NCBI RefSeq assembly: GCF_030269645.1
Contig: NZ_BSTR01000023.1
Coordinates: 1 to 64,000, forward strand
Length of the DNA stretch: 64,000 nt
DNA from: Actinokineospora sp. NBRC 105648
GTDB lineage: Bacteria > Actinomycetota > Actinomycetes > Mycobacteriales > Pseudonocardiaceae
Reading direction: 5' to 3'
The translations under genes and the position numbers were made by a program. Shown one piece after another: positions 1-8,932 of the stretch. Each line of letters opens with the position of its first letter. Position 1 is the first letter of the stretch. A model generated the notes under the pieces. The model was not told where the DNA came from. It saw nothing but the letters and a program-made list of their open reading frames with translations, and searched no databases.

Positions 1-105
1 ATCAACCGGCTCAAACGCCACCGTGCCGTGGCCACCCGGTACGACAAGCTGGCCGTGCGCTACGAAGCCACCGTCTATGTCGCCGCGATCAACGAATGGC
101 TCTGA
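1..105 (+). CDS. IS5-family transposase, C-terminal end (cut by window start)
   Basis: The first 34 codons encode the tail of a DDE transposase, including [18 protein letters not shown] and ending AAINEWL before TGA. The Arg/Lys-rich stretch and this ending are typical of IS5-family (IS427-like) enzymes. Nearly the same tail occurs in the remnant at 58648-58890, so two copies of one family lie at opposite ends of the window. The start and catalytic core are outside the window, so it cannot be judged whether the copy is intact. Confidence 0.75.
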   Translation: MNRLKRHRAVATRYDKLAVRYEATVYVAAINEWL

Positions 106-106
106 T

Positions 107-118
107 CGACTTCGATAC
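107..118. repeat. IS terminal inverted-repeat segment
   Basis: The 12 bases cgacttcgatac directly after the transposase stop recur exactly at 58879-58890, at the other (5') end of the related remnant and in the orientation expected for an inverted repeat. I read this as the right end of the first IS copy. Confidence 0.55.
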
Positions 119-123
119 AGGCC

Positions 124-387
124 CTAGGTGCTTGGGCACTCGATCGGGGTGCCGGGGTCGGCGCGGTGCTGGCGGTACAAGTCGGTGCCCAGCCGCTTGA
201 GCGAACCCTCGACGGCGGTGCGGATGTTGGCGGGCTGCTGTCCAGGCCCTCTCGGCCGGTGTGTGACAGGAATCTGGACTTGGTGGCCGGCTCGACTTGG
301 TCGCGGCGGCCCTCCAGGGCTCCACACCGACGAGGAATTCGTCGGTGTGGAGCCCGTGTATCTCCGCGGCGTCGAGGAACGTCACGC
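124..387 (-). pseudogene. aldo/keto reductase fragment (degraded)
   Basis: Two different minus-strand frames carry pieces of one aldo/keto reductase. The first (about 387-325) reads [21 protein letters not shown], the segment normally holding the catalytic Asp/Tyr region. The second (about 327-126) reads [18 protein letters not shown] and [11 protein letters not shown], the family's mid-barrel region. The frame changes between them, the nicotinamide-binding part is mostly missing, and there is no C-terminal half. The gene is dead, probably damaged by the adjacent IS. Product identity rests on motif recognition only. Confidence 0.6.
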
Positions 388-416
388 CTTGCCCCTCTTG
401 GTCCGGTCCACCGCGC

Positions 417-2018
417 TCAATGTGTTGTCGGTAGGTAGCGCGGGGTCTGCCGGGTGTTGGTGGCCTGCTCGAAGGCGTACGCGAACCCGATCAGGCGGGC
501 GTCGCTGAACCGGGTGCCGATGAAGGACAGGCCCAGGGGCAGCCCGTTCGTGGAGTAGCCCGCCGGCACGGTGATGTGCGGGTAGCCGCCCGCCGCGGCG
601 TGGGTGGTCGTCTTCGCGAAGGGGGCGCTGTCGCGTTCGCGGCCGATGACCGGTGCGGGCAGTGACGTCGGGGTGACGATGGCGTCGAGGCGGTGCCGTG
701 CCAGCAGGTCGTCGATCGCCCGCCTGGCCGCGCCGGTGGCCGCCTCGCGGTGGGCCCGGTACGCGGGGGCGGTCAGGTCGCCGTCTGTCCCGTTGGCCAT
801 GTCGAACAGCAGGTGGTCGAACCCGTCGGGGTGCCGCTCGTAGTACTCGATCAACTCGCGGAGGTCCCTGGGGTGGCTGCCCGGTGTGGCGGCGAGGTAG
901 GCGTTCAGGTCGTGCTTGAACTCGGTCAGCACCGCGGGCAGCATGTGCGCCGTCGTCACGTCCTGGATGTCCGGCACGTCCGCGCCCTCGACCACGGTGG
1001 CACCCAGATCGCGCAGCCGCCGCACAGCCGCGTCGAAGACCCGGTCCACATCGGCGTCGACCCCGGTGTGCCCCTCGCGCCACAGGCCGATGCGCTTGCC
1101 CCGCAACGCGTCCCGCCGCAAGACGGTGCGGGGATCACCCGGCAGCGTGCCCGCCGCGACCGCGGTGTCCGGGTCCGCCGGGTCGACGCCCTGGATCGCC
1201 CACAGTGTCAACGCCGCGTCGGTGACGGTGCGCGCGATCGGCCCCGGCGTGTCGTGGCGCGAGGTGATCGGCACGATCCCGCCGCGGCTCACCAGCCCGA
1301 GGGTGGGCCTGATCCCCACGGTCGAGGTGGCGCTGGCCGGGTACACGACCGACCCGTCGGTGTCCGTGCCGATCGCGACCGCGGCCAACCCCGCCGCGGC
1401 GGACACCGCCGAACCGCTCGACGAACCGGACGGGCTGCGGTCCAGGACGTAGGGGTTGCGCGTCTGGCCGCCGACCGCGCTCCGCCCGTCCGGCAGGTTG
1501 GACCCGCGGAAGTTCGACCACTCGGACAGGTTGGCCTTGCCCAGGACCACCGCGCCCGCCGCCCGCAGCCGCGACACCAGGAAGGCGTCCGCCGCGGGCT
1601 TGGCCCCGAGCAGCGCCGTGGAGCCCGCGGTGGTCTGCTGGCGGTCCGCGGTGTTCATGTTCTCCTTGAGCAGCACCGGGATTCCCTCCAATGGCCCCCG
1701 GGCCCCGTGGGCGCGTCGATGGGCGTCGCTGCGCCGCGCCATGGCGACCGCGTCCGGGTTGACCCGCACCACCGCGTTCAGGCGGGGGTTCAGCTGGTCG
1801 ATCCGGCGCAGGTAGCCGCGAGTCACCTGCTCGGAACTGAGCCGACGCGCGCCCATGGCCACCTGCAGGTCGACGACCGTGACGTGCTCGAGCAACCCGA
1901 CCAGGGCCGCGTCACACCTCGCACCGGTCGAGGCCGCGGCGGGCGAGAGCGAACCCACCGCCAACACCGCGGCGAGCCCGGCCACCGCCAAGCACCTCCG
2001 CCGACTGAACGCACCCAT
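417..2018 (-). CDS. secreted amidase (amidase-signature family)
   Basis: A 533-residue amidase-signature hydrolase. The Ser-cisSer-Lys triad is assignable: Lys118 in PVLLKEN, cis-Ser about 199 in SPSGSSSGSA, and nucleophile Ser223 in TDTDGSVVYPA. Such enzymes cleave carboxamides or peptide-like amides; the substrate here is unknown. The N-terminus SRRRCLAVAG followed by an Ala/Val-rich segment and a PAAAS cleavage region is a signal peptide with Tat character, so it should be exported. I chose the ATG at 2018 because GAGGAGG lies just upstream; the frame stays open further 5' but that part is not signal-like. It ends 30 bases upstream of the aldo/keto reductase remnant. Confidence 0.85.
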   Translation of the reverse strand: MGAFSRRRCLAVAGLAAVLAVGSLSPAAASTGARCDAALVGLLEHVTVVDLQVAMGARRLSSEQVTRGYLRRIDQLNPRLNAVVRVNPDAVAMARRSDAHRRAHGARGPLEGIPVLLKENMNTADRQQTTAGSTALLGAKPAADAFLVSRLRAAGAVVLGKANLSEWSNFRGSNLPDGRSAVGGQTRNPYVLDRSPSGSSSGSAVSAAAGLAAVAIGTDTDGSVVYPASATSTVGIRPTLGLVSRGGIVPITSRHDTPGPIARTVTDAALTLWAIQGVDPADPDTAVAAGTLPGDPRTVLRRDALRGKRIGLWREGHTGVDADVDRVFDAAVRRLRDLGATVVEGADVPDIQDVTTAHMLPAVLTEFKHDLNAYLAATPGSHPRDLRELIEYYERHPDGFDHLLFDMANGTDGDLTAPAYRAHREAATGAARRAIDDLLARHRLDAIVTPTSLPAPVIGRERDSAPFAKTTTHAAAGGYPHITVPAGYSTNGLPLGLSFIGTRFSDARLIGFAYAFEQATNTRQTPRYLPTTH

Positions 2019-2186
2019 CGAGTCCTCCTCGTACCTCTGTCCACACGGGACGCGACACGGTGTCGCGCACCCAGGGAGAACGTTATGGAGGCGCTGTGGG
2101 TGAGGCCATCCTGCTGGGTCCCGGACCGGCGGTAGCGCAGGCACCACCACGCGGCAGGCGAGGGTAGCCGTGTCGGAGGTGTCCAT

Positions 2187-2436
2187 CGAACGCGGTCACG
2201 AGCGCGCTCGGTCCGCCTGAGTGCCTACCGTGCGGGCGTAGGCCGGGGATGGTCCATCATCGGTTCGGCGGCGAGGACGGCCTGTTCGTCACGGCGGTCC
2301 CGCACATGCCGGTAGACCTCGCCCGGTCGAAGACCTCGTCGAGATCGCCCGAGGCCACGTACCGGGGGATCCAGGTTCACCGCGGTCCGAGCCAGTATGT
2401 CCACTGAGGACTTCCCGGCTCGGACCGCCGGCACCG
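2187..2436. other. intergenic stretch between katE and the amidase gene
   Basis: The gap downstream of katE and upstream of the amidase gene holds no convincing gene. A minus-strand frame continues past the katE stop region with protein-like wording (LARTAVNLDPPVRGLG) but has no start, RBS or family match that I recognise. No clear terminator hairpin is seen. Confidence 0.4.
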
Positions 2437-4707
2437 CTACCTCGCGGGGGCGGTGAAGCGCTCCCAGACCCGGTGCAGGGTCAGCAGTCGGGTCACCTCG
2501 GTGAACACGTCGTCCGGGTCGTTCCCGACGACCACGCCCGGTGCCCCCGGGGGTACCCGCGCCTCCAGCAGGGCGGCTTCGCCACCACCCCAGGCGCCGA
2601 TCGCCTTGCCGTGGCGGTAGGCCTCCTGGAGCATCAGCACCACCCGCGGGTCGACGGTGGCCGCCGGTGCGCCCGCCCTGTCGTCGAGGCTGGGCAGCGC
2701 GTCTGGTGCCGGGGGCGGTGCGGCGGCCAGCAGGATGGTGTCGAACTCCACCGACCGCGCGGTGAGGAATGTCCGCTGCGCCACCAGGCCGTCGGCCAGC
2801 TCTCCACCTCGGGCGGCGATGACCAGAGGTGTCATGTCGGCGCTGGTGATCGTCCGGCGGAGGGCGTGCAGGGCGCTGAGGCTGTCCGGGTCGTCGGCGT
2901 CCACCACGATGCCGATGACCCGGCCGTCGGTGGGCCACGCGTTGCCCAGCTGGGAGAGTGCCGGGCTGGGCACGACCTCGAGCGGGGGTTCGGTCGCCTC
3001 CGGGGCGGGCAGGCCGAGGCCCTTGGCGACCTGGGCGCAGAGCTCGGTGTCGACGTTGGCCAGGACCCGCAGTTGGCGCTCCTTGATGACCTGTTCGTAG
3101 CACTTGCCCAGTTCGAAGGTGAACGCGCGGATGACGTGGTCGCGCTCGACCGCGGTGAGGCTGCGGTAGAACAGGCTCGCCTGGCTGAAGTGGTCGGCGA
3201 ACGTCGCGGGGGAGCGGCGTTCCTTCACCGAGGCCGCCACGGTCGCGGCCACGTCGACGAACGCGCCCGCGTCGATGCCCGCCTGGAAGGGGCAGCCGCC
3301 GTCGAGGGTGTTCGGCTTGTATGGGGCGACACCGCTGTGCACGGCGTGCTGGTGGGCACCGTCGCGCAGCATGTCGTTGACCGGGGCGTGCGGGCGGTTG
3401 ACCGGGATCTGGTTGAAGTTCGGCCCGGCCAGGCGGCTGAGCTGGGTGTCGAGGTAGGAGAACAGCCGGGCGTGCAGCAGCGGGTCGTCGGTGACGTCGA
3501 TGCCCGGCGGCAGGTGGCCGGTGTGGAAGGCGACCTGCTCGGTCTCGGCGAAGTAGTTGGTGGTGTTGCGGTTGAGGGTGAGCATCCCGACCGGCTGCAC
3601 CGGGGCCAGCTCCTCGGGCACGAGCTTGGTGGGGTCGAGCAGGTCGATGCCCTCGAAGGTCTGCTCGGGGGTGTCGGGCAGCACCTGGATGCCCAGCTCC
3701 CACTGCGGGAACGCGCCCGCCTCGATGGCGTCGAACAGGTCGCGCCGGTGGAAGTCCGGGTCGATCCCGGAGATCAGCTGCGCTTCCTCCCACAGCAGGG
3801 AGTGCACGCCGAGCCTGGGCTTCCAGTGGAACTTCGCCAGCGTGGTCCCGCCCTCGGCGTTCACCAGGCGGAAGGTGTGGACGCCGAAGCCCTCCATCAT
3901 CCGGTAGGACCGCGGCACGGCCCGGTCCGACATCTGCCACAGGACGTGGTGGGTGGCCTCGGTGTGCTGGGAGACGAAGTCCCAGAACGTGTCGTGCGCG
4001 CTCTGCGCCTGCGGGATCTCGCGGTCCGGGTGCGGTTTGGCGGCGTGGATGATGTCCGGGAACTTGATGCCGTCCTGGATGAAGAACACCGGGATGTTGT
4101 TGCCCACCAGGTCGAAGTTTCCCTCGGAGGTGTAGAGCTTCGCGGCGAACCCGCGGGTGTCGCGCACGGTGTCGGCCGAGCCGCGTGAGCCCACCACGGT
4201 GGAGAAACGCACGAACGCCGGTGTCGTCGCGCCCTCCGCGAGGAACCCCGCCTTGCACACCTGCGCGGCGTTGCCGTAGCCGACGAACACCCCGTGCACG
4301 CCTGCGCCACGCGCGTGCACGACCCGCTCGGGGATGCGCTCGTGGTCGAAGTGGGTGATCTTCTCCCGCAGGTGGTGGTCCTGCAGCAGCGTCGGCCCGC
4401 GCGCGCCCGCCTTGAGCGAGTGGTCGGTGTCGTGCAGGCGCGTGCCGGTCGCCGTGGTCAGGTACGCGCCCTGCTGCTCGCGCGCCTCGGGGCCCGCGCC
4501 GGTCTCGGCCCCGGTGGCGGTGCGGGTGTCCGGTGAGGCCTGGTCGGGCTTGCGCGGCAGCGGCCCCTGCGGCTCCGTGGGCGGGTCGAGCTCCGGCGGC
4601 GCGCTTCCCGGTGCGCCGGGAACGGGTGGGGTCACCAGGTCGGCGACCCTTTCCGCGGCCTTTTCCAAGGCGTCCTTGACGATTCTGGCGGGTGTGAAAG
4701 CGTCCAC
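2437..4707 (-). CDS. katE: monofunctional catalase, large-subunit (HPII) type
   Basis: A 756-residue clade-2 catalase that dismutates hydrogen peroxide to water and oxygen. The distal His131 is in RVVHARG, the distal Asn in NFDLVGNN (203-204), and the proximal heme ligand Tyr418 in RLFSYLDTQ. FVRFSTVVGSRGSADT is the usual core block. After about residue 590 comes the extra flavodoxin/DJ-1-like domain that distinguishes large-subunit catalases (GRVIGIVVDADD, TPLVIAARGG). The ATG at 4707 is preceded by AGGAGG. A GTGT-N16-GGGTAG sequence upstream resembles a stress-sigma promoter. It stands alone on the minus strand. A heme peroxidase of another class, katG, lies 15 kb away. Confidence 0.95.
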   Translation of the reverse strand: MDAFTPARIVKDALEKAAERVADLVTPPVPGAPGSAPPELDPPTEPQGPLPRKPDQASPDTRTATGAETGAGPEAREQQGAYLTTATGTRLHDTDHSLKAGARGPTLLQDHHLREKITHFDHERIPERVVHARGAGVHGVFVGYGNAAQVCKAGFLAEGATTPAFVRFSTVVGSRGSADTVRDTRGFAAKLYTSEGNFDLVGNNIPVFFIQDGIKFPDIIHAAKPHPDREIPQAQSAHDTFWDFVSQHTEATHHVLWQMSDRAVPRSYRMMEGFGVHTFRLVNAEGGTTLAKFHWKPRLGVHSLLWEEAQLISGIDPDFHRRDLFDAIEAGAFPQWELGIQVLPDTPEQTFEGIDLLDPTKLVPEELAPVQPVGMLTLNRNTTNYFAETEQVAFHTGHLPPGIDVTDDPLLHARLFSYLDTQLSRLAGPNFNQIPVNRPHAPVNDMLRDGAHQHAVHSGVAPYKPNTLDGGCPFQAGIDAGAFVDVAATVAASVKERRSPATFADHFSQASLFYRSLTAVERDHVIRAFTFELGKCYEQVIKERQLRVLANVDTELCAQVAKGLGLPAPEATEPPLEVVPSPALSQLGNAWPTDGRVIGIVVDADDPDSLSALHALRRTITSADMTPLVIAARGGELADGLVAQRTFLTARSVEFDTILLAAAPPPAPDALPSLDDRAGAPAATVDPRVVLMLQEAYRHGKAIGAWGGGEAALLEARVPPGAPGVVVGNDPDDVFTEVTRLLTLHRVWERFTAPAR

Positions 4708-4739
4708 GTGATCCTCCTGGTCGACACGTGAGACTCGTC

Positions 4740-4764
4740 TACCCGGGGCTGATGACCCCTACAC
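4740..4764 (-). promoter_or_regulatory. candidate SigB/SigF-type promoter of katE
   Basis: On the minus strand GTGT (4764-4761), 16 bases, then GGGTAG (4744-4739). This fits the GNNT-N14-16-GGGTA pattern described for actinobacterial SigB/SigF promoters, 32 bases upstream of the katE start. The -35 part is loose, so this is suggestive only. Confidence 0.4.
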
Positions 4765-4900
4765 GTGAACCACCCGCCCGAACGGGGACCCGACAATTTG
4801 TCCACTGTGGACACTAAATATCGATCGAATGCTTTGGACGCGCGGCAAACTCGCCGCGTGCCGCGGTCCGGTTCCCATGACAGCGGTTCTTCCGCTACAG

Positions 4901-4936
4901 CGCAGTGAGTGTTGTCAGCGCAGTGGGTGTTGTCGG
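4901..4936. repeat. 18-base tandem direct repeat (2 copies, 2 mismatches)
   Basis: Two adjacent copies, cgcagtgagtgttgtcag and cgcagtgggtgttgtcgg, in the gap between the start of katE and the end of the hydrolase gene. Function unknown; the rest of this 315-base gap shows no gene. Confidence 0.6.
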
Positions 4937-5022
4937 GTACGCGCGTCCCGGCTTGGTGGCCGTCTGGCGGTGATCGTCGTCAGCGCGGTGTCTGGGCACG
5001 TCCCGACGAAAGGACCCCCAGG

Positions 5023-6063
5023 CTAACCCGGTCGCCGAGTTCCCGCGTGCCGGACCGCGCGCTCGTCCCCGTCGGGACCGCCCAGCCAGGCGAGCACGGC
5101 GTCGTAGACGGCGTCGTGGCGCAGGAGCGCGAAGTGGTTGAGGCCGCCGAGCCACCGGAGGTCCGCGGTCTGGGTGTGGTCGCCCGCGCTGCTCGAGGCG
5201 ACCATCAGGTCGCCGAGGAGCCGTCCCCACAGGCTCCCCTCGGTGCGGGCGAGCGTGCTCGCGACGAAGTACTGGCGCAGCCCCGCCGGAAGCCTGGTCG
5301 CCGTGCTCGCGTCGGCCGCGGCAGCCTGCCCGGACCACTGGGCCCGGTGCAGGCGGCCCTGGGCGAGGTCCTTGATGCCGTCGCTGCGCAGGCCGAGGAC
5401 TCGTGCCAGGGGAGCGGTGACGACGAGTCCGTCGAGCACCGCCGCGGTTCGGACCACCCACCGCTCGAGGGGGGCTCCGGTGTGCGGCGTCCCCAGGCAC
5501 ACCAACCGGGTCGTCGGGCTGGTCCACGGCGCGGACTCGGCAGTGGCCTGGTGCAGGGCGCTGCGGGCGACGAGCCCGCCCATCGAGTGCCCGATGAGGA
5601 TGATCTCGGTGACGGTCACCGGCCAGGACCCGACCAGGCGGGTCAGCAGGTCGGTGAGCTCGCGGCCGTTGTCGGAGACGTGCCGCCCGGTGTTGTACCG
5701 CAGGTAGACCGCGGTCGCGGGCAGGTCCGCGGCGAACCTGCTCCCGTAGTCGGTGCCCGAGCGGGATCGAGCCGGTTCGTCCCGGTGGTACCACGCGCGT
5801 TCGGTGTCCAGCAGGCCGTGCAGGAGCACCACGATCCGGCTCGACGCCGCGGGGTAGGCCGCCGCGAGGGACGCGCGGTCGACGGCGATCCGACGACCGT
5901 CCACTCGCACGGTCATGGCCGCGGGCAGCACCCCACGGCGGAGGTCGGCGTTCTCACCGAACAGGCCGGTCGCGATCCCCACGACGCGCGTGCCCGCGAC
6001 GGAGCGGAGGAGCCTGTGCCCAGTCCGGTGCCACACCGGTCGCCGGACCGCGGTTGTCGGCAT
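5023..6063 (-). CDS. alpha/beta-hydrolase (lipase/esterase-like)
   Basis: A 346-residue alpha/beta-hydrolase. VVLLHGLLDTERAW gives the oxyanion-hole HG motif, LIGHSMGGLVARSA the nucleophile elbow (GHSMG), and GLNHFALLRHDAV supplies the likely catalytic His. The GTPHTGAPLE block and the nucleophile context resemble PGAP1/triacylglycerol-lipase-like hydrolases. No signal peptide is clear, although the N-terminus is basic and hydrophobic. The ATG at 6063 was chosen because homologous sequence begins shortly after it; the frame stays open far upstream over the opposite-strand crtE gene, which is a GC artefact. It is divergent from crtE. Substrate unknown. Confidence 0.8.
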   Translation of the reverse strand: MPTTAVRRPVWHRTGHRLLRSVAGTRVVGIATGLFGENADLRRGVLPAAMTVRVDGRRIAVDRASLAAAYPAASSRIVVLLHGLLDTERAWYHRDEPARSRSGTDYGSRFAADLPATAVYLRYNTGRHVSDNGRELTDLLTRLVGSWPVTVTEIILIGHSMGGLVARSALHQATAESAPWTSPTTRLVCLGTPHTGAPLERWVVRTAAVLDGLVVTAPLARVLGLRSDGIKDLAQGRLHRAQWSGQAAAADASTATRLPAGLRQYFVASTLARTEGSLWGRLLGDLMVASSSAGDHTQTADLRWLGGLNHFALLRHDAVYDAVLAWLGGPDGDERAVRHAGTRRPG

Positions 6064-6257
6064 GTGGAGTTCCTGTCCCGGGTGGTCCGGTGTCTTGACC
6101 CGGCCGTTGTCGTCGCGGATGGCCCGCAGTCCTGAGTGCCCGGTCGAGCGGTCCTGCACACCGTGGACACCGTGTTTGTGACGGACATCCCCTGGTGCGG
6201 GCACCCGCGGACGGCTTGTGCCCGGTCGCGACAAGCGCACCTGATCGTGACCGCGAC

Positions 6258-6282
6258 GTTTCGACCGCGCTCTAGCGGCTAC
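6258..6282 (+). promoter_or_regulatory. candidate stress-sigma promoter of crtE
   Basis: GTTT (6258-6261), 15 bases, then GGCTAC (6277-6282), one mismatch from the SigB-type GGGTAC, about 48 bases before the crtE start. In Streptomyces griseus/setonii, crt genes depend on CrtS, a SigB-like factor, so such a promoter would make sense here. Confidence 0.35.
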
Positions 6283-6329
6283 CCACGGCACACGCCCATC
6301 GTCAGGGTCGAGACGGAGAGGCGGTGCGC

Positions 6330-7424
6330 ATGGGACTCTCGCTCGCGGATCAGACACCGGTGACCGAGCACGAGCCGTTCGACCGGTGGCGGGCCCGGGT
6401 GCGTGACTCGGCGGCGGCGCAGGTCGGGGTGTTCGTGTCGCAGCGGTGCGACGAGCACCTCGCACCGGCCCCCGAGACGGCGTTCCTCGGCGAGGTGCTG
6501 GTCGGGTTCGTGGCGTCCGGGAAGTTCCTGCGGTCGGCGTTCGTGCTCGCGGGTGTGCTCTGTGGACAGCCCGAGTCGGCGGCGGCGGTGCGCGCCGCGG
6601 CCAGTGCCGAGCTGCTGCACTGCTTCGCGCTGCTACAGGACGACGTGATGGACGGCTCGCCCACCCGCAGGGGCGCGCCGTCCGCGCACGTGCGGTTCGC
6701 CGACTGGCACCGGCGGGCCGGACTGCCGGGATCATCGGCCCGGTTCGGGGAGTCGGCCGCGGTGCTCGCCGCGGACCTCTGCCTGGTGTGGGCGAGCCAG
6801 TTGCTCCGGGAGTGCGGCCTGCCCCCGGACGCCGTGGCGCGGGCGCTGCCGCGCTACGACTGGATGCGCGCGGAGTTGGCCGTGGGCCAGCTGCGGGACC
6901 TGGCGAACCAGGCCAGCGAAGACCCGTCGCTGGTCGAGGTGCTGGCCATCGCGCGGGCCAAGTCAGGGCACTACACCGTGCGCAGACCGGTGGAGCTGGG
7001 TGCCGACCTCGCGGGCTGCCTGCCCGAGGTCTTGGCCGCGCTCGGGGTCTACGGCGACGCGATCGGCGAGGCCTTCCAGCTCCGCGACGACCTGCTCGGA
7101 CTCTTCGGCGACCCCGCGACCACCGGCAAGCCACGCGGGGAGGACCTGCGCGCGGGTCGGGCGACCAGCGTGCTCGTGGTGGCCCGCGACCTGGCCACGC
7201 CCGCCCAGCGGCGGGCGCTGCGGCTCGGACCCGAGCCGGGTGACGACGCGGTGGACCGGTGCCTGGCCGTGGTCGAGGAGACGGGGGCCAGGCACCACGT
7301 CGAGCGCCTGATCGATCAGCGGTTGCGGAACGGCCTGGCCGCCCTGGCGTCCGCGGCGATCCCGGTGGCGGCGCGGGAGTACCTGACCGGGCTCGCGCGG
7401 CTCAGCTGCGTACGAGACCACTGA
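6330..7424 (+). CDS. crtE: geranylgeranyl diphosphate synthase
   Basis: A 364-residue trans-isoprenyl diphosphate synthase that condenses IPP with allylic diphosphates to give C20 GGPP, the carotenoid precursor. The first Asp-rich motif is DDVMDGSPTRRG (104-115) and the second RDDLLGLFGD near residue 250; both bind Mg-diphosphate. It heads the crtE-crtI-crtB set, with crtI 26 bases downstream. Start: ATG at 6330 has GGAGAGG 8 bases upstream; an in-frame GTG at 6324 is the alternative. It could in principle make another chain length, but the cluster context argues for GGPP. Confidence 0.92.
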   Translation: MGLSLADQTPVTEHEPFDRWRARVRDSAAAQVGVFVSQRCDEHLAPAPETAFLGEVLVGFVASGKFLRSAFVLAGVLCGQPESAAAVRAAASAELLHCFALLQDDVMDGSPTRRGAPSAHVRFADWHRRAGLPGSSARFGESAAVLAADLCLVWASQLLRECGLPPDAVARALPRYDWMRAELAVGQLRDLANQASEDPSLVEVLAIARAKSGHYTVRRPVELGADLAGCLPEVLAALGVYGDAIGEAFQLRDDLLGLFGDPATTGKPRGEDLRAGRATSVLVVARDLATPAQRRALRLGPEPGDDAVDRCLAVVEETGARHHVERLIDQRLRNGLAALASAAIPVAAREYLTGLARLSCVRDH

Positions 7425-7450
7425 CCGCTGATCGGCCCACGAGGAGAGCG

Positions 7451-8932
7451 ATGCGCACCGTACGGGGCAAGACGGATCACGTGGTCGTCGTGGGAGCCGG
7501 GTTGTCCGGCCTGTCGGCGGCCGTGCACCTGGCCGGACGCGGGCGCCAGGTGACCCTGCTCGAACGCGACAGCGTCCCAGGGGGCCGCGCGGGCAGGCAC
7601 GACATGGCGGGGTACCGGGTCGACACCGGCCCCACGGTGCTCACCATGCCGGACATCCTCGACGAGACCCTTGCCGCGGTCGGCTCGTCGGTGCGGGAGC
7701 GCCTCGAGCTGCTCCCGCTGACCCCGGCCTACCGGGCACACTTCGCCGACGGGTCCCGGCTGGACGTGCACAGCGACGCCGGGGCCATGACCGAGGCGGT
7801 CCGCGGGTTCGCCGGACCCGCCGAGGCGGACGGGTACCTGCGGTTGCGGCGCTGGCTGACCCGGCTGCACGAGGTCGAGTACGACCGGTTCATCGCCGCG
7901 AACGTCGACTCGCCGCTGTCGCTGCTGACCCCGACCCTGGCCCGGCTCGCGGCGATGGGCGGGTTCCGCAGGCTCGACCGCGCGGTGGGCCGGTTCATCT
8001 CCGACGAGCGGCTGCGGAGGGTGTTCACCTTCCAGTCGCTCTACGCGGGCGAGGCACCGAGCCGGGCGTTGGCGGTCTACGCGGTGATCGCCTACATGGA
8101 CACCGTGGCAGGCGTGTACTTCCCGCGCGGCGGCATGCGCGCGGTGCCCGACGCCCTCGCCGACGCCGCCCGGGAGGCGGGCGTGGACATCCGCTTCGAC
8201 ACCCGGGTCGAGGAGCTGGAGCGACGGGGGAGCCGGATCACCGCCGTGCGCACCGCCCACGGTGACCGGGTCGAGTGCGACGCGGTCGTGCTGACCACCG
8301 AGCCGCACACGGCCTACCGGCTGCTGGGGCGCACGCCGCGCAGGCTCGTCCGGCTGCGCGCGGCGCCCTCGGCGGTAGTCGTCCACCTGGGACTGGACCG
8401 CGCGTTCCCGGACACCGCGCACCACTCGCTCTCGTTCGGGCGGGCCTGGGACAGCACCTTCGACGAGATCATCCGGGTGGGCACCACGATGCGCGACCCG
8501 TCGCTGCTGATCACCCGGCCCACCGCGACCGACCCCGCCCTGGCGCCGGCCGGTCGCGACCTGCTCTACCTGCTGGCCCCGGTGCCGAACCTGGACGCGG
8601 GGGCCATCGACTGGGCCCGCGACGGCAAGGCCTACGCCGAGGAGGTCGTCGAGGTGGCCCAGCGCAGGCTGCTGCCCGGCCTGGCGGGCTCGGTCGTGGC
8701 CACGCACCTGGTCACCCCGGCCGACTGGGCCGCCCAGGACCACACCGCTGGGACACCGTTCAGCTACGCGCACTCCCTGCCCCAGACCGGGCCGTTCCGA
8801 CCGGCGAACTTCCCGCGCTGGAGCGACAACGCGGTGCTCGCGGGTTCGGGGACGGTGCCGGGGGTCGGCGTGCCGACAGCACTGGTCTCCGGGCGGCTCG
8901 CCGCCGACCGGATCACCGGGACCACGCCGTGA
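7451..8932 (+). CDS. crtI: phytoene desaturase
   Basis: A 493-residue FAD-dependent desaturase that turns colourless phytoene into a coloured polyene, probably lycopene or a close relative. The N-terminal Rossmann motif is VVVVGAGLSGLSAAVHLAGRG, followed by GGRAGRHDMAGYRVDTGPTVLTMP, typical of CrtI. The C-terminal dinucleotide-binding block is GSGTVPGVGVPTALVSGRLAA. The RBS is GAGGAGAG before the ATG. The stop TGA overlaps the crtB GTG (GTGA), so the two are translationally coupled. How many desaturation steps it performs cannot be told from sequence. Confidence 0.92.
   Translation: MRTVRGKTDHVVVVGAGLSGLSAAVHLAGRGRQVTLLERDSVPGGRAGRHDMAGYRVDTGPTVLTMPDILDETLAAVGSSVRERLELLPLTPAYRAHFADGSRLDVHSDAGAMTEAVRGFAGPAEADGYLRLRRWLTRLHEVEYDRFIAANVDSPLSLLTPTLARLAAMGGFRRLDRAVGRFISDERLRRVFTFQSLYAGEAPSRALAVYAVIAYMDTVAGVYFPRGGMRAVPDALADAAREAGVDIRFDTRVEELERRGSRITAVRTAHGDRVECDAVVLTTEPHTAYRLLGRTPRRLVRLRAAPSAVVVHLGLDRAFPDTAHHSLSFGRAWDSTFDEIIRVGTTMRDPSLLITRPTATDPALAPAGRDLLYLLAPVPNLDAGAIDWARDGKAYAEEVVEVAQRRLLPGLAGSVVATHLVTPADWAAQDHTAGTPFSYAHSLPQTGPFRPANFPRWSDNAVLAGSGTVPGVGVPTALVSGRLAADRITGTTP

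Noticed and set aside
5023-7134. A single 703-codon open frame on the minus strand
   Set aside because: Only 5023-6063 encodes the hydrolase; the upstream part lies opposite crtE and is an Arg/Pro-rich GC artefact.
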